Source: Caenorhabditis elegans
Taxonomy: Eukaryota; Nematoda; Chromadorea; Rhabditida; Rhabditidae
DNA: 64,000 nucleotides
Assembly: GCF_000002985.6 (NCBI RefSeq)
Contig: NC_003279.8
Coordinates: forward strand, 12,710,001-12,774,000
Direction of reading: 5' to 3'
The translations under genes were made by a program, and so were the position numbers. Below are positions 23,419 through 34,600 of the stretch, piece by piece; positions within the stretch are counted from its first letter, which is position 1; the number at the start of each line of letters is the position of its first letter. The notes beneath the pieces were generated by a model. The model had not been told where the DNA came from. It saw only the letters and a program-made list of their open reading frames with translations, and ran no database searches.

Positions 23419-26400
23419 TCAAATAAATTTAACGCCTTCATTATCTCCACCGATATTCATCAATTGAGCACGTCGTTGCTCTTCCAAACATGTCAACGCT
23501 TTCATCAGAATTTCACGCTCCAAATTGTGGAATGCTGAAAAAAAATTTGAATTTTATATATCGCTTTTCGAGTTCAGCGCATTTGATTTAGTCTTTAGTC
23601 TTTTAACATGCGAAAAAAGCCAGTAAAAATATTTCGACCACAGTGGGGACTCGAACCCCGGTGTGATTTTTCTCCCAGTCGAGCATTTTCGCACTGAGCC
23701 ATTCGGACACTTTTTGCAAATTTTACCAAAAATCCGAAAAAAAGTCAAAATTTTCAAAAAAAAAAAGCCAATTTTTTTTTTGGAAATTTAGGAAAAAATT
23801 CAAAGTTTTTGAGCTCAAAATCGATTTTCAGAACTTTTTTGGTGGAGTTTCTGTTAAATTTTCAAATTTTCCGGTGCTGAGCTCGATTTTCACCAAATTT
23901 CATAGGATTTTCATGCTTTTCATCTGCCTACACTCATTTGTAGTATCATCTCCGTGGGTAATCTCGTATAAAGTGAGTGGTGTATTGATAAATGCATTCT
24001 CAACCGCCCATTGGTAGATCATATTGGCCCAAACATCGGGTCGACGCCAGAAAATGTGGAAACGTGTACGGCCGTTGTCCGTGAATTCGATTAGTTCTGG
24101 AAATGTGGGAAAATTGGGTGAAAAATTGGAATTTTGACATAAAAATCAAGTTTTTTCCTACAAAAAGTGCTGAATTTCGGTGATTTTTGGTTATTTTCTA
24201 GAGAAAAATCGGATAAAAATGCGAAATTTGGGGTTTTTGCCAGAAAATTTGAATTTCCCGCTGAAAATGTTTTTTTTTCAAAAAATTTGAATATATCGCC
24301 AAAAAAATTACTTAAAAATTTGAATTTCCCGCTAAAAATGGTTTTTTTTCAGAAAATTTAAATTTTTCGCTAAAAAATCCTCTATAAAATTTGAGTTTCC
24401 TGTAATAATATTTTTAAAATAAAATTTGAGTTTTTCGCCAATTTTTTTTTGTCAGAAAATTTTGAATTTTATCTTATAAAATACCTTTTTCTTTTTTTTT
24501 CAAAAATTTTGATATTTTTTCCAGATTTTTGAATTTTTTGAGCCAAAAATTTGCGAAAAAAATGTGATTTTTGTGGGAAAATTCTATAAAATTCCAATTC
24601 AATTTTAAAAATTTCAATTTAAATCTTGTTTTTTTTTTCATTAAAATTAAGGAAAAATCTGATTTTTCGGCGATAATCGAGTAGAATTTGGCGTTTTCCA
24701 TAAAAATCTGCTCACTTTTTTGCTCCAAATACTGTAGAACAGTGTTGACACCGTCGGTTGAGAGGCGGCCTGAAAAATGCGTAATTCCCTGAAAATTTAA
24801 GCTGAATATCAGAATTTTTTGGGGGGTTTTCTGGTGAACATAAGTCAAAATTACTCGAATTTTGGTCCTTTCCAGTTAGAAAAAAGTCCAAAATCTCATA
24901 AAAATAGGATTTTTCAGCGAATTTTAAGCTAAAAAACGCTGAAAATCGCAAAATTTGAGTGCAAAAACTCACGATTAAGCTTTTGATTATTGAATAATTC
25001 ACTGGTAGTTGCTTCAGCAATATCCAACGAATAAATCTTATTGTGTTGAGCATAATCAATTACCAAACGAGCCCAGGCTTCAAGTTGCTTGTCTTTTGTG
25101 TTCAAAGACTTTTGAATGCTGGAAATTCGGAAATTTTTTGTGGATTTTGGGCGAAAATCCTCAAAAAATTGGATTTTTAATCTATTTTTCTGCTAAACTT
25201 TCAGGAAAAAATGGAGAAAAATCGTGAAAATTCAGACTTTTTCGCTCCAAAACTGCCAAATTTCGCTTTGAAAATACGGTAATCGGTCTCGAAACGACAT
25301 TTTTTTGTTAAATGCAAAAATACGTGCGCCTTTAAAGTGTACTGTAATTTCTTCGAAATTTTCAGTTGTTTTTCGATAAAAAATATATTATTTAATCGGA
25401 AAAACTGATAAATCACAAGAAAACTATTATTTAGACGTCTAAAAATGACAATTTTTTGCCATATGGGTCTCGCCGCGCGGCTACTGTAGCTCTGTCGATT
25501 TACGGGCCGCTATTGCACCGTAAACCTACACGAGCTACAGTAACCGCGTGGCGAGATGGCGAGCAAAATTTTCATTTTTAGACGTCTAATAGTTTTCTTG
25601 CGATTTTTCCGTTCTTTGATAAATAAATACATATTTTTTATTTAAAAAAAAAATTGAAAATTGCGCAAAAATTACAGTACACTTTAAAGGCGCCCGTATT
25701 TTTGCATATAACAAAAAAAACTTTGTCGTGTCGAGACCAGATACCGTAATTTTCAGCCAAAGTTGGCAGTATTTGGAGCAAAAAAAGCCGAAAAATCGAA
25801 ATTTGCCAATAAAAACCTGATGTTTCCCCATTTTTCCTGTAAAAAACGGGTTTAATCCGGCAATTTTAACAGAAAAATTGCCGGAATTGTTCAATATCTC
25901 CAATATGAATTCACCAGTAAATCTCAATGATATCATAACAGTGATTAACACAGCTGAGAGCGGCGGCGTGAGAGCTTTTCAGAGCTCTTTCTCGTGATAT
26001 TCAGGTGGCTTAAGCTTCACGTCATCTGGTGAGCCAGTGAGAGAGAGAGAGCATTGACACAGTTCACTCGTTTTCGTAGATTTTTCGGCATCTTTTGCCT
26101 TTTTATTGAGCCTTTCAGGCCCTTTTTTAAGCCATTTTCAAACATTTTTAGGCTTAAAATTAGGCCTTTCAAGCTCTTTTTGAGGCTCATAGTTTTCTTT
26201 TTCAAACCAAGCTTTTCTGAGCTTTTGCTGCTCAAACTCAAGTTGCAATTGGTTTAAAATGGAGTTTCAAGCCAATTTCGAGCCTCTTTAGGCTTTTACT
26301 AAGGTTTTTCGATCTAAGCTTTTCTAGCTTAAAACTGAGCTATTTCCTGCTTAATTTTGAGCTTTTCAGACTTAAAATTAAGGCTTTTCAAGCCGAAATA

Positions 26401-26587
26401 GGCCGTTCAAGCTTTTTAAGCCTCTCCGAGCCAAGTTCACCTACTTTAGCAGGTTTTCGGGTCAAAAAATTGGAATTTTTCCAATTTTTTTACTCAAAAA
26501 ATCCAAAAAAACTCACGTAAAAAATGGCGGAAAATCGTATTGCCAAGGCCATTTGAATGCTGAAGCTGTAGTAGTTGCAGCAGCCAT
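23419..26587 (-). CDS. vps-25: VPS25, ESCRT-II subunit, 183 aa
   Basis: The exons on the minus strand are 26587-26517, 25118-24973, 24769-24716, 24096-23932 and 23534-23419, all phase-consistent. VPS25 is the small ESCRT-II subunit (two copies per complex) that bridges VPS22/VPS36 to the ESCRT-III subunit VPS20 during multivesicular body formation on endosomes. The N terminus AFKWPWQYDFPPFFT is the signature aromatic/PPFF segment that packs against the ESCRT-II core. It is followed by two winged-helix domains (KQLEAWARLVIDYAQHNK in the first; FHIFWRRPDVWANMIYQWA in the linker to the second). The C terminus is MNIGGDNEGVKFI, matching the usual GVKFF end. Length is as expected. A large first intron (25119-26516) holds a foldback element. 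Confidence 0.95.
23557..23710 (-). repeat. SINE-like copy 4
   Basis: On the minus strand, A box TGGCTCAGTGC (23701-23691) is followed by CGGGGTTCGAGTCCCCA and TGTGGTCGAAATATTTTTAC, then GGC, an A/T-rich linker and a tail near CGAGTTCAGCGC/ATATC, in the last intron of vps-25. It is more diverged than copies 2 and 3. Confidence 0.7.
25273..25750. repeat. Foldback element in vps-25 intron 1
   Basis: The outer arms are AATACGGTAATCGGTCTCGA and its near-complement ending CGAGACCAGATACCGTA. Inner arms match through CTTTAAAGTGTACTGTAATT, TTAGACGTCTAA and GGCTACTGTAGCTC. Nearly the whole 480 bases is palindromic. Related foldbacks lie at 38640-39345 and 39640-39890. Confidence 0.75.
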
Positions 26588-26640
26588 CTAGAATAAAATA
26601 GAGTAAAAAGGGGACCACCACCTTCCCTGGGAGGAATCCT

Positions 26641-26699
26641 CAATTGAGAGAGAGAGGACGAGAGGGAGAGAGAATTATAGACGCAGAGAACAACCACGC

Positions 26700-26732
<33 letters not shown>

Positions 26733-26751
26733 TGACAGCCCAATCAATACA

Positions 26752-26789
<38 letters not shown>

Positions 26790-26870
26790 GCCCTCAGAAT
26801 CTCCCAGAGAGAAAGAAGGAGAGAGAGAGAGAGAGAGGATAAGACAGAGAAAGTAGGCGAGAGAGTAGGC
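26641..26870. repeat. Compound GA / GT / CT microsatellite
   Basis: GAGAGA, then a (GT)n run, a (CT)n run, CACACA and again a (GA)n run lie within about 230 bases, immediately upstream of vps-25. Similar GA/CT tracts are common near promoters. Confidence 0.9.
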
Positions 26871-27084
26871 AGGCAGGCAGAGGGCACAGAGAATGCCGGG
26901 TGCCCCCCGCACGCCTCTCAGGCCCCCCAACGACACAACGCGTCGTTTTCCCCTTTTCCCCAGATACACACACACTGTGACTGGCTGGGGCTGACTGCTG
27001 CTGATGCTGCTTTCACCAGTTTTTCCCCCTTTTTTCGGCGTTTTTTCCACCTTTTTTCAAGGTTTTTTGTGTATGAAAAGCCTC

Positions 27085-27610
27085 TCCGGTGAGGCTCTAG
27101 CCACGTGGAAATCGATCAATAAATGAATCAATACTCGCATGTGGAATGTTGGGCGTTTTTCGATCGATTTCTAGGAGTTTTTCAGAGAAATTCCGACCTT
27201 TTCACCTCTTTTTCAAGGCTTTTTCGAAACCTTTTCCCATGAAAATTACCCCGGTGAGGCTTTAGCTTTGTGGAAATCGATTAATAAATCAATCAATACT
27301 CTCACGTGGAATGTTGGGCGGTTTTCGATCGATTTCTAGGAGTTTTTCACAAGAATTTCGACATTTTCAAGCGATGTTCACCTCTTTGTTAAGGCTTTTC
27401 CCAGTGAAAAATATCCCTGTGAAACTCTAGCCACATGGCAATCGATCAATAAATCAATCAATACACTCATGTGAAATTTTGGGCGTTTTTATCCCAATTT
27501 CTAGGAGGTTTTCAGAGGAATTTCCACTTTTTTTAAATAGGTTTTCCTATTTTTTTTAAGGCTTTTCCGTACGAAAAGCTCCCAGAGTTCAAGCTTGCCA
27601 CGTGGCAATC
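27085..27610 (+). repeat. Three to four degenerate approximately 165-bp tandem repeats between vps-25 and toe-4
   Basis: Units begin at about 27088, 27253 and 27419, with a partial unit at about 27584. Each carries GGTGAGGCTCTAGCCACGTG, a purine-rich bridge, ATCGATCAATAAATCAATCA, ATACTCNCACGTGGAATG, GGGCGTTTTTCGATCGATTT and CTAGGAG. CACGTGG-type E-boxes recur in the units. This is the shared upstream region of the divergent vps-25 and toe-4-like genes. Confidence 0.75.
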
Positions 27611-28102
27611 AATATCGCCTCGCATTCCTCCCTATCACAGACACACTGTTAATCAGTGAACTGGTATTTTCTTTTCTTTTTTTTGGTGTCATGGTCATTT
27701 GGCATTTATATCAGAAGGCGAGGGTTTCTCTCGTGATTTTTTACTTCACTTTTCCACCTTTTTTTTTCGATTCGTGGCGAGACCCATTTATCGATTTTAT
27801 TGATCGATGATGGGCTTCAGGGTTAATCGTAAGCCGCAGCAAATTTTGAACTGAAATCCGCCATTTTAGAAAAATTTTTTGAGTTGAAAATTCACTTTTT
27901 CTCACCTTATGAACCTTATGAGTTGAAAAAGTGATTTTTTCAGTGATTTTCAGCAGATTTTAGGGCTGAAAAAGTGATTTTTGACGCTAAAATCTGACTC
28001 ATCACGTGAGAAATTAATCCTTTATTTTCCGTTCTTAAGCTCATTTTTGGCTCCGTAGAGCAGCAAAAAATCCAAATATTTTCCAGGTAACTCCAGCTGG
28101 AG

Positions 28103-30969
28103 ATGAACTCCGCACCGCTTCTTGTCGACCCGAGCACACAATCGGCAACCGTCGTTGCCGAAACTCAACCGTTCGGCGATCGTTGCATGCTGGAATCCTT
28201 AATTCGTCGGCCTTTCTGCATGAATCCACAGCTTCAGACACATCCGTACGATCGGCAACCGACAACTGCGCCGAGGGTGAGTACCATTTTGGTCATTTCT
28301 AACCGAAAAACTGGGAGAATTTTCAGCTTCAAATGATGCCACGCCGAGATCAGACACAAAATCCAGTGATCGCCGAGCTCATGAGCACCGTGACTCGTGT
28401 GAGAGATCGGAAGCGTCAACGAGATGAGGAGGCGATGTACCCGCGACGAAGTGTGGGACTGCAGACCGACACTGAAGACGTCTCCGAAGTGCTCGATGGG
28501 GGCACTCGCATTTCCGATATGAAACGGGTTCGGCGCGAGGTAATTGGTTTCGGGGGCGGAAGGTCGTTAGTGGCGGCTTCGGATTGACTGAGAACTTCCG
28601 GTGGGGATGGCTGGAAGCCTTGGGATCCTCTGGATCCTGAGATCCAAAGGATCTCTGTAGCTTTTTTGATTCACAAGATAGGCATGGGTGATCCCACTGG
28701 AAGATCTGATAACTGAAAGAGAATCCTTATGATCCTCATCTAGGTAGCCTAGGATAAGCATCGGAACAGGAGGATCTGCCTCTGAGATCTTTGGGATCCT
28801 CGGATATACCACTTGAGCTTAGGATTTTCAGAAAGATCAGTAGATTCTAGCGGGTTACGATCTTTATATTCGGCTAGGATCCTGAGCTAGATCAACTAGT
28901 CTTTTACTATAAAAACATGGTTTTAAGGATCCTTGGGATATTATCAATCTTTAATAATTTCAGGAACTGCTCGACCAATCATCACTCGACGGTATCACCT
29001 TCGAAACATCCGGAACGAACACTTCCGATGAACCTCATTCACAAATAATCACGTCAAATTCTTCATCTCTACCTTCAACGTCAGCATCATCGTCATCAGA
29101 CCGCCCTCGAGCCATGCGCAGCAACCAGGAAATGCGACAAGCTCGACGAGCCCGTCGCCAGCGTCAGACCCAGCACGAGTCACAGCGGATGCAATTGGAG
29201 CATCGTCTTCAGCAGATTACGGGTCCTGTTCCCGGTTCAGAACACAACTGTATGACGGGATGTCCACACCTTCATCAGCAACAACAACAACAGCATCAGC
29301 AACCGCTTCTGCATATCCAATTGAATCCAATTCCACCTCAACCACAAACGGGTCCCAATTCGGTGTCGCCGACGATTGCTCCAGGAGCCATGCTTCGTGC
29401 GCATCCACTCGCATCAACATTCCCCTATTTTTCACTGCCACTCACACAAAACTATCCGGTGATGATGGTACTTCCGATGGCAGCAGTTGCTCAACAACAC
29501 GCTGCAGCCGCTGCAGCAGTAGTCGCCGTCGCGGCGGCGGCAGCGGTACCACAACCACCTCCACCACCTCCACAGCCGACGCTTCACGCTCCGGTTCCGA
29601 TTCGTCCGCAGAACAATCCGTACAATTTGTACGCCTTCAGAAATTCACCTATTAATGTGGTGAGTTCTTTTTTCTTTTTTTGAGCTATTTAATCATTTTT
29701 CTTTACTGAGAAAACGTTAAGCTTTCGATTAATTCAAGATAATCCGTGTTGGGATTAGAGAAAATGCTCTTTGGCTCCGTGGGTGGGCATCGGGCTGAGG
29801 TTTGAAGTTTAAAAGACCGTTTTTGGGCCAATTTCAGGCTTTCAGCTGAATTTTGAGAATTTTATTGGTTCTGGAGCAGTTTCACTTGGTGGTGAAGTGT
29901 CCCATTTTGGTTTGATCTTCGAAAAATGCGGGAGAAGAGACGCAGACTTTTCAACTGATTTTGCATGGTTAAGAGTGTGCTGACGTCACATTTTTCTGGG
30001 AGAAAAATTCCCGCATTTTTTGTAGATCAAATCGCAATGAGACTGCCTGACACCACGTGCAGTTTCAGAAGTTGCTGAGCGTTTAGCAGCAGCAAAATTG
30101 AGCACTTTGAAGCTCCGAAAGTATTAGGAGCTGAGCTCCAGAATCGTAGGCTTCTATTTTTCAATAAGGCTGCTCTTGGAGCTTCAGGAGCCAATTTTCT
30201 AGATTTTAAACTTCTTGAAACTTCAATTTGCACAAACTGACGATTTTAAAGTTTTTATCGAGAATGCAATTTTCAGGCCAAAAAGCGCTGGGAGTCAAGC
30301 TCCACAGTGTTACGGAATTTCTAGTGTACAACAAGGTTCTCCATGAATTTTTGTAGCTTCTAAACCACTTTTCGAGTTTGAAAATTGCTGTTATCACTGA
30401 AAAATGCGAATTTTCAGCTCTGAGAGCCGAGCTTCAGAGTCTTAGGCTCCTACATTAGAAATAGGGCTGCTCTTGAAGCTTTTCGAGATTTTTAACCTCT
30501 CCAAACCGAATGTTTTTTCAGCACGCACCAGGCTACGTTGGAGAATACGTTGAGCTGTTCCGTTCCCAGCAATTTCTATTCCCGACGTCCGAGCGATACG
30601 GAATCGATCGGCATCATATGTTCGGTGGACTCGATTTGGATCTTCCAGTCGGTGCCTCGAAGGTGGAAATCGACACATTCACGATTCCGACGGTGTACGC
30701 GAAGAAAACGGACGGCGAAGAGGACGAGGACACGTGTACGGTCTGCTTGAGCAGTTTTGAGGATGGAGAGGTTGGTTTTTGGAGCATTTCTAGTTGTTTT
30801 TAACGTGATTTTCAATGATTTTCATGTTCAGAGCATACAAAAACTACGATGCAATCACGTTTTCCATCCGGAATGTATTTATAAATGGCTGGACATCAAC
30901 AAGCGGTGCCCCATGTGCAGGGAGGAAATCGATCGGCCTGAATCTTTGAGAACACAGCCTGGTTTATGA
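28103..30969 (+). CDS. toe-4: RING-H2 ubiquitin ligase (RNF38/44-like), 489 aa
   Basis: The exons are 28103-28276, 28327-28539, 28964-29659, 30522-30770 and 30832-30969, all ending in phase 0. The C-terminal RING-H2 finger is complete: Cys433, Cys436, Cys451, His453, His456, Cys459, Cys470, Cys473. The block HAPGYVGEYVELF (residue 362 on) places it with the RNF38/RNF44 group of E3 ligases. The middle is low-complexity: Ser-rich, Arg-rich, a Gln/His run at about residues 187-196, and Ala and Pro runs near residues 290-315. The gene name is from memory (a target of ERK MPK-1 next to uba-2 in C. elegans); the RING assignment does not depend on it. A palindromic element lies in intron 3, and intron 2 is unusually rich in GGATCC-like motifs. 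The start follows a TTTTCCAG acceptor. Confidence 0.85.
29884..30060. repeat. Palindromic TGACGTCA element in toe-4-like gene intron 3
   Basis: The inverted ends are ACTTGGTGGTGAAGTGTCCC and GACTGCCTGACACCACGTGC. Internal GCGGGAGAAGAGACGCAGAC and GTGCTGACGTCACAT match the copies at 13435, 16282 and 40696. Confidence 0.75.
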
Positions 30970-31604
30970 GTTTAAATCCACTTTTCTTCGTTGTTTTGTC
31001 GGCTTTGAATATATAAATATATATATTTTTTCGCTTTTTACGTCTGCCTTTTTCCCCCCAGTCTCTCCCTCATCCCCTTTGTTTTCCAGTAGGATTTACC
31101 ATTTTTCTGAACATAAAACTTGAAAAGTCAATAAAAATTTAATTTTTTTAAAGATTTTAACAAGAAAAACTCACCGGAATTGAAGAAAATAACAGGAAAA
31201 TATGTAGTTTAGCAGAAAAATAAATGGAATTAAAAATAAAAAATAGTTTTCTGAGGAGTACGGTAGACAAAGTACGCAAACACGGCGACGCACAAATGCA
31301 CGCGCAACAAAAATTTTGGCCCAATTTCGAAAATGATTGTTTTATTTTAACATTTTCATTTTTTGTTCGAATTTTCAGATTTTTCGCGTGAAAATTGCGA
31401 TTTTTGAGTAAAAAATCAATATTTTTGAGTTAATTACCCCTAGAATAGCTGCTAAAACGGCAGAAAATCGATTTAAAATTGTGAAATTCAAAAAAATTCA
31501 GTTTTCGCGGGAAATTTCAAATCGCGAAATCATCTTTTTTTTTCTCTAAAAATTCTGATTTTCCTTCGAAATATCTTATTTTTTCAGAATATTTCTCCAA
31601 AACC

Positions 31605-34600
31605 ATGCCTTCCTGGAGAGAAAAACACGAGAAAATTGTCCAGTCCAAGATTTTGGTGGGTTTTAAACCAAAAAATACGTTTTCCATATCGAAAATCTCA
31701 ATTTTTCAGGTTATCGGCGCCGGTGGCATTGGTTGCGAGCTGCTGAAAAACCTGGCGGTTACGGGATTTCGAAAAGTCCACGTGGTAAAATTTTTCGTCG
31801 CGAAAATCGCTTAAAAATTGAATTTCCAGATCGATTTGGACACAATCGACATTTCCAACCTCAACCGTCAGTTTTTATTCCGAAAAGAGCACGTTTCGAG
31901 CTCGAAAGCTGCGACGGCGACACAAGTTGTGAAGCAATTCTGCCCACAAATAGAGCTAACCTTTGATCATGACAGTATCTTCGAGAAAAAATACAATATG
32001 GAGTTCTTCCAGGCATACGACATTGTTCTCAACGCTCTGGACAATCGAGGCATGGAAAATCATCTTTTCTGGCAGAAAAATCTGGAAATTTGGCTTTTTT
32101 AGCGCAAAAAAGAGCCAATTTAGCCTAAAAATGTGTTTCTAACTACAAAAAGCAAGGAAAACATAAATTTGCTATACAAAAGTTTCACAAGTGAAAAAGT
32201 CGGAAAATGTGACATTTTTGCCGGAAACGCTCAAAAACGTGTTTTTATTCACATAAAACGCGCAGAAATACGGTTTTACACATAAAAATCCTCAAAAGCA
32301 GTATATTTTACCTGAGAAAAAAGGAAAAATGACTTTTTCCTGCTGAAAATAGTAGAAAATTTGCTGTTTTGGAAGGAAATTTCACTTTTTTCTAAAAATT
32401 ATCCAATTTTCAGCGGCAAGAAACTATGTTAATCGGATGTGCCACGCGGCAAACCGCCCACTCATCGATTCTGGATCCGGTGGTTATTTTGGACAAGTTT
32501 CGGTGAGAAATTCGCTATTTTTGATGAAAAATTAACGGTTTTGGCCTTAAAATGTGATTTTTGGCTTCAAAACACAAATTTAACCGAAAGTTAGTAATTT
32601 TAAGTTTTAAAAATACATTTTTACGTTAAAAATTGCAATTTTTCCAGGTGATCATGCGTGGAAAGACGGAATGCTACGAGTGTGTGGATAAGCCAGTTCA
32701 ACAGACAACCTACCCGGGATGTACGATCAGAAATACTCCAAGCGAGCATATTCATTGCACAGTTTGGGCGAAACACGTCTTTAAGTGCGTAAAATTGACG
32801 AAAATTCCGATATTCAACGGAAAAATAAAAAATTTCGCACATTTTCTGGCTACGTGGCCTTCCCGCAACTCATTTCACGCCAAAATGCGGATTTTGTGCA
32901 TTTTGTCGTAGGATCCGACGGTGTTTGCGTACTTTTGAGACTACCGTAACCCGAAAATACCAGAAAACATAGAATCTAACGAGAAAAGGCACAAATGTAT
33001 TGAAACTCAAGATTTTTCGCCGAAAAACTCTAAAACTTGAGCGAAAAGTTTTTTTTTTTTGAAAAATTCGGTTTCAATTTCGAAATTTTATGCAGAAACT
33101 GACTAAATTTGCTGAATAATGGATATTTATGGCATTATTCAGGGCATTTAGTCGATTTTTGCTTAAAATTTTGAATTGCAAGCCGAATTTTTTAAGGAAA
33201 AAATAAACTTTTCGCTCAAGTTTTAGAATTTTTCATGAAAAAATCCAAAATTTCGAGACATTTGTGCATTTTCTCGTCAGTTTCTATGTTTTCTGGTATT
33301 TTTGGGTTACTGTAGCCTTAAATGTACGCAAACACCGTCGGAGGATCCTCGGAAATTTGTGCACTTTGTCGTAAGATCCGGCGTTGTTTGCATACTTTTG
33401 AGGCTACAGTAATCCAAAAATATCGAAAAAAAAACCGATTTTTCAAGGTTTTAAAGCAATTTTTAAATTTTTAATACGTTTTCAATTTCAGTCAGCTGTT
33501 CGGTGAGGTGGATATCGACGATGACGTGTCACCGGACATGGATGCAGTGGATCCGGATAATACTGAGGCTGTTACCACTGAAAAAGAGAAAGAAGCAATG
33601 AAAGAAGAGCCCGCGCCAGTTGGAACACGTCAATGGGCTGAAAGTGTGGATTATGATGCTGCAAAAGTGTTCGACAAGGTTAATAACCTGGATTTTGCGC
33701 GAAAAAATGTGAAAAATTGGCTGGAAAATCGGAAATTCCGCAAAATTTCGATGGAAAACTGGAAGAAAATACGATTTTTAAGCCAAGAAATCACAAAATC
33801 TAAGTTTTTCGGCCTAAAAATTGAGATTCCGTCGCAATTCTTGATTAGAAAAACCTTTTTAATCCAAAAAATGGATTTCCGGCACAAAAGTCCAATTTTC
33901 AAGTGATTTCTTCTCGTTTTCACCCAAAAAAATCGACTTTTTCACTGTTTTTACCACTAAAATAGCCTAAAACTTCAAATTTTCAGCCTGAAAAACTCAA
34001 TTTTCACTTAAAAAATCGACGTTCCCTGCCAAAAACTCCATTTTCTCAGCATTTTCAACCCAAAATCCTCTAAAAACGTCAAATTTTAATTCAAAAATTA
34101 GAATTTTTCTCTATTTCCGGCTCCAAATCTCTTGAAATTTTAAATTTGTAGCTAGAAAAACTCGATTTTCACCAAAAAATCTAATTTACCACTATTTTCA
34201 GCCCGAAATTAGCCAAAAACTTGAAAACTTCAGCCAGAAAAGCTCCATTTTCACTCGAAAAGAGAAATGTTCACCCAAAAATACGCTTTTTCTATAATTT
34301 TAGCCCAAAAAACTCGATTTTCACTCGAAAAACCTATTAAATCTACAAATTACCATGTTTTTAGCCAGAAAGGTGGATTTATATTCAAAAAACCATTTTT
34401 TCCACAATTTTTCAATTTTTATAATCGAAATTTAGCCAGAAAAGTTTTATTTTCACCCTAAAATTAGAATTTTCCCACCAAAAATCCTGTAAAATGCCAA
34501 ATTTTAATACAAAAATTAGAATTTGAAACTATTTCCTCCCCAAAATCTCTTGAAATTTCAAATTTCAGCCAGAAAAACGCGATTTTCATTCGAAATTATC

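Noticed and set aside
23720-24960. Scattered AT-rich open frames in vps-25 introns
   Set aside because: Compositional; no start, motif or splice support.
26494-27050. Open frames across the GA/GT/CT microsatellite
   Set aside because: Low-complexity translation of simple repeats.
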